Source: an uncultured Mycoplasma sp.
GTDB taxonomy: Bacteria > Bacillota_I > Bacilli_A > Mycoplasmatales > Metamycoplasmataceae
Direction: 5' to 3'
Length of the DNA stretch: 6,432 bases
Assembly (NCBI GenBank): GCA_947040465.1
Contig: CAMRBO010000031.1
Location: forward strand, 1-6,432
The position numbers and the translations under genes were made by a program. Positions 5,917-6,432 of this stretch are shown here, piece by piece; position 1 is the first letter of the stretch, and the number at the start of each line of letters is the position of its first letter. A model generated the notes under the pieces. That model worked only from the letters and a program-made list of their open reading frames with translations. It searched no databases and was not told the DNA's origin.

Positions 5917-6432
5917 TAAAGAATATTTAATTGAAATGCATAGAGACTATTTAACAAAAAATGAAGTTATTGAATATAAAAAACTTTTGCAAAAAAAGTA
6001 TCGCTATGAAACTGGAACTTATATTATTGAAGGCAAACACCTTGTAGAAGAAGCCTTAAAAACAAACATTGTTAAGACTATTATTTCAACAGAAAAATTA
6101 TATGATTTTGAAGAAACTCTTTTTTGTCGAGAAAGTGAAATTGGTAAACTTTCAACAACATCAACCCCCCAAAATGTAATAGCAATTTGCAGAATGACAA
6201 AACCAAAGAAATTAGGTAATAATGTTTTGTTTTTAAATAAAATTAATGACCCAGGAAACTTAGGAACATTAATTAGAACTGCAAAAGCATTTGGATATGA
6301 TGATGTTGTCTTTGAAGGTGTTGATATGTACAATCCTAAAGTTTTAAGATCAGCACAGGGAGCAATATTTTCTTCTAATTGTTTTAATGTTGAAAATTCT
6401 GTTAATTGAATAAAAGAACAAAAAGAAAAAGG
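5909..6432 (+). CDS. TrmH/SpoU-family RNA 2'-O-ribose methyltransferase (partial, runs off right edge)
   Basis: Ribose methyltransferase of the SPOUT class, most like the 23S rRNA enzymes (RlmB/YsgA type); the exact target is not decidable here. 174 codons are visible. Residues about 20-95 are the L30e-like substrate-binding domain, seen in YKKLLQKKYRYETGTYIIEG (23-42) and the following HLVEEAL. The catalytic domain starts near 105, with motif 1 NDPGNLGTLIRTAKAFG (113-129, Arg123) and motif 2 EGVDMYNPKVLRSAQGAIF (136-154). Motif 3 of the knot must lie beyond the window. Trp167 is encoded by UGA, so a standard-code caller would stop it at 6409. The start overlaps trmL by 8 nt. A run of six C at 6165-6170 encodes Thr-Pro-Gln, unusual in this AT-rich DNA. 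Confidence 0.9.

Noticed and set aside
6019..6333. Minus-strand open frame of 104 codons
   Set aside because: Antisense to the well-supported SpoU-family gene with conserved motifs.
1..6432. CRISPR arrays, insertion sequences, tRNA or rRNA genes, riboswitches
   Set aside because: No spaced direct repeats, terminal inverted repeats, transposase motifs or conserved RNA signatures were seen, and the gaps between genes (at most about 105 nt) leave little room.

Overview
The window reads as chromosomal DNA from a mollicute (Mycoplasma/Mesoplasma/Spiroplasma-type bacterium). It is very AT-rich and nearly intergenic-free, its exported proteins are lipoproteins, and UGA must be read as tryptophan (genetic code 4). 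Under the standard code six of the nine genes break at in-frame TGA. Under code 4 they become full-length, and every one of the 12 Trp codons I can see is UGA, none UGG. I cannot fix the genus from sequence alone.

Layout. Positions 1-3119 (minus strand) hold four tandem lipoprotein genes, read from the high to the low coordinates: 3119-2334, 2334-1138, 1147-422 and 365 to beyond the left edge. The first three overlap at their ends (1 and 10 nt) and probably form one translationally coupled transcript. The fourth follows after 56 nt and has its own possible -10 box and a GTG start. All have lipobox signal peptides, and two or more share sequence, so this looks like an expanded family of surface lipoproteins of unknown function. 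Positions 3225-3599 (plus) hold a small protein with the layout of the DhaM / mannose-type PTS EIIA fold but without its phospho-accepting histidine. Convergent with it, 2 nt away, is rnhC (RNase HIII, minus, 4372-3602), preceded on the same strand by a Cof-type HAD phosphatase (5312-4422). A short divergent promoter region (5313-5394) then leads to two overlapping plus-strand SPOUT methyltransferase genes: trmL (5395-5916, apparently leaderless) and a TrmH/SpoU-family rRNA methyltransferase (5909 to beyond the right edge).

How they fit together: the right half is housekeeping (R-loop and RNA-DNA hybrid removal, small phosphate-ester hydrolysis, tRNA and probably rRNA 2'-O-methylation). The left half is the cell-surface accessory part. 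No CRISPR array, insertion sequence, tRNA or rRNA was seen. No stretch longer than about 105 bases lacks a gene. The best candidates for something undescribed are the coupled lipoprotein array and the histidine-less DhaM-like protein.
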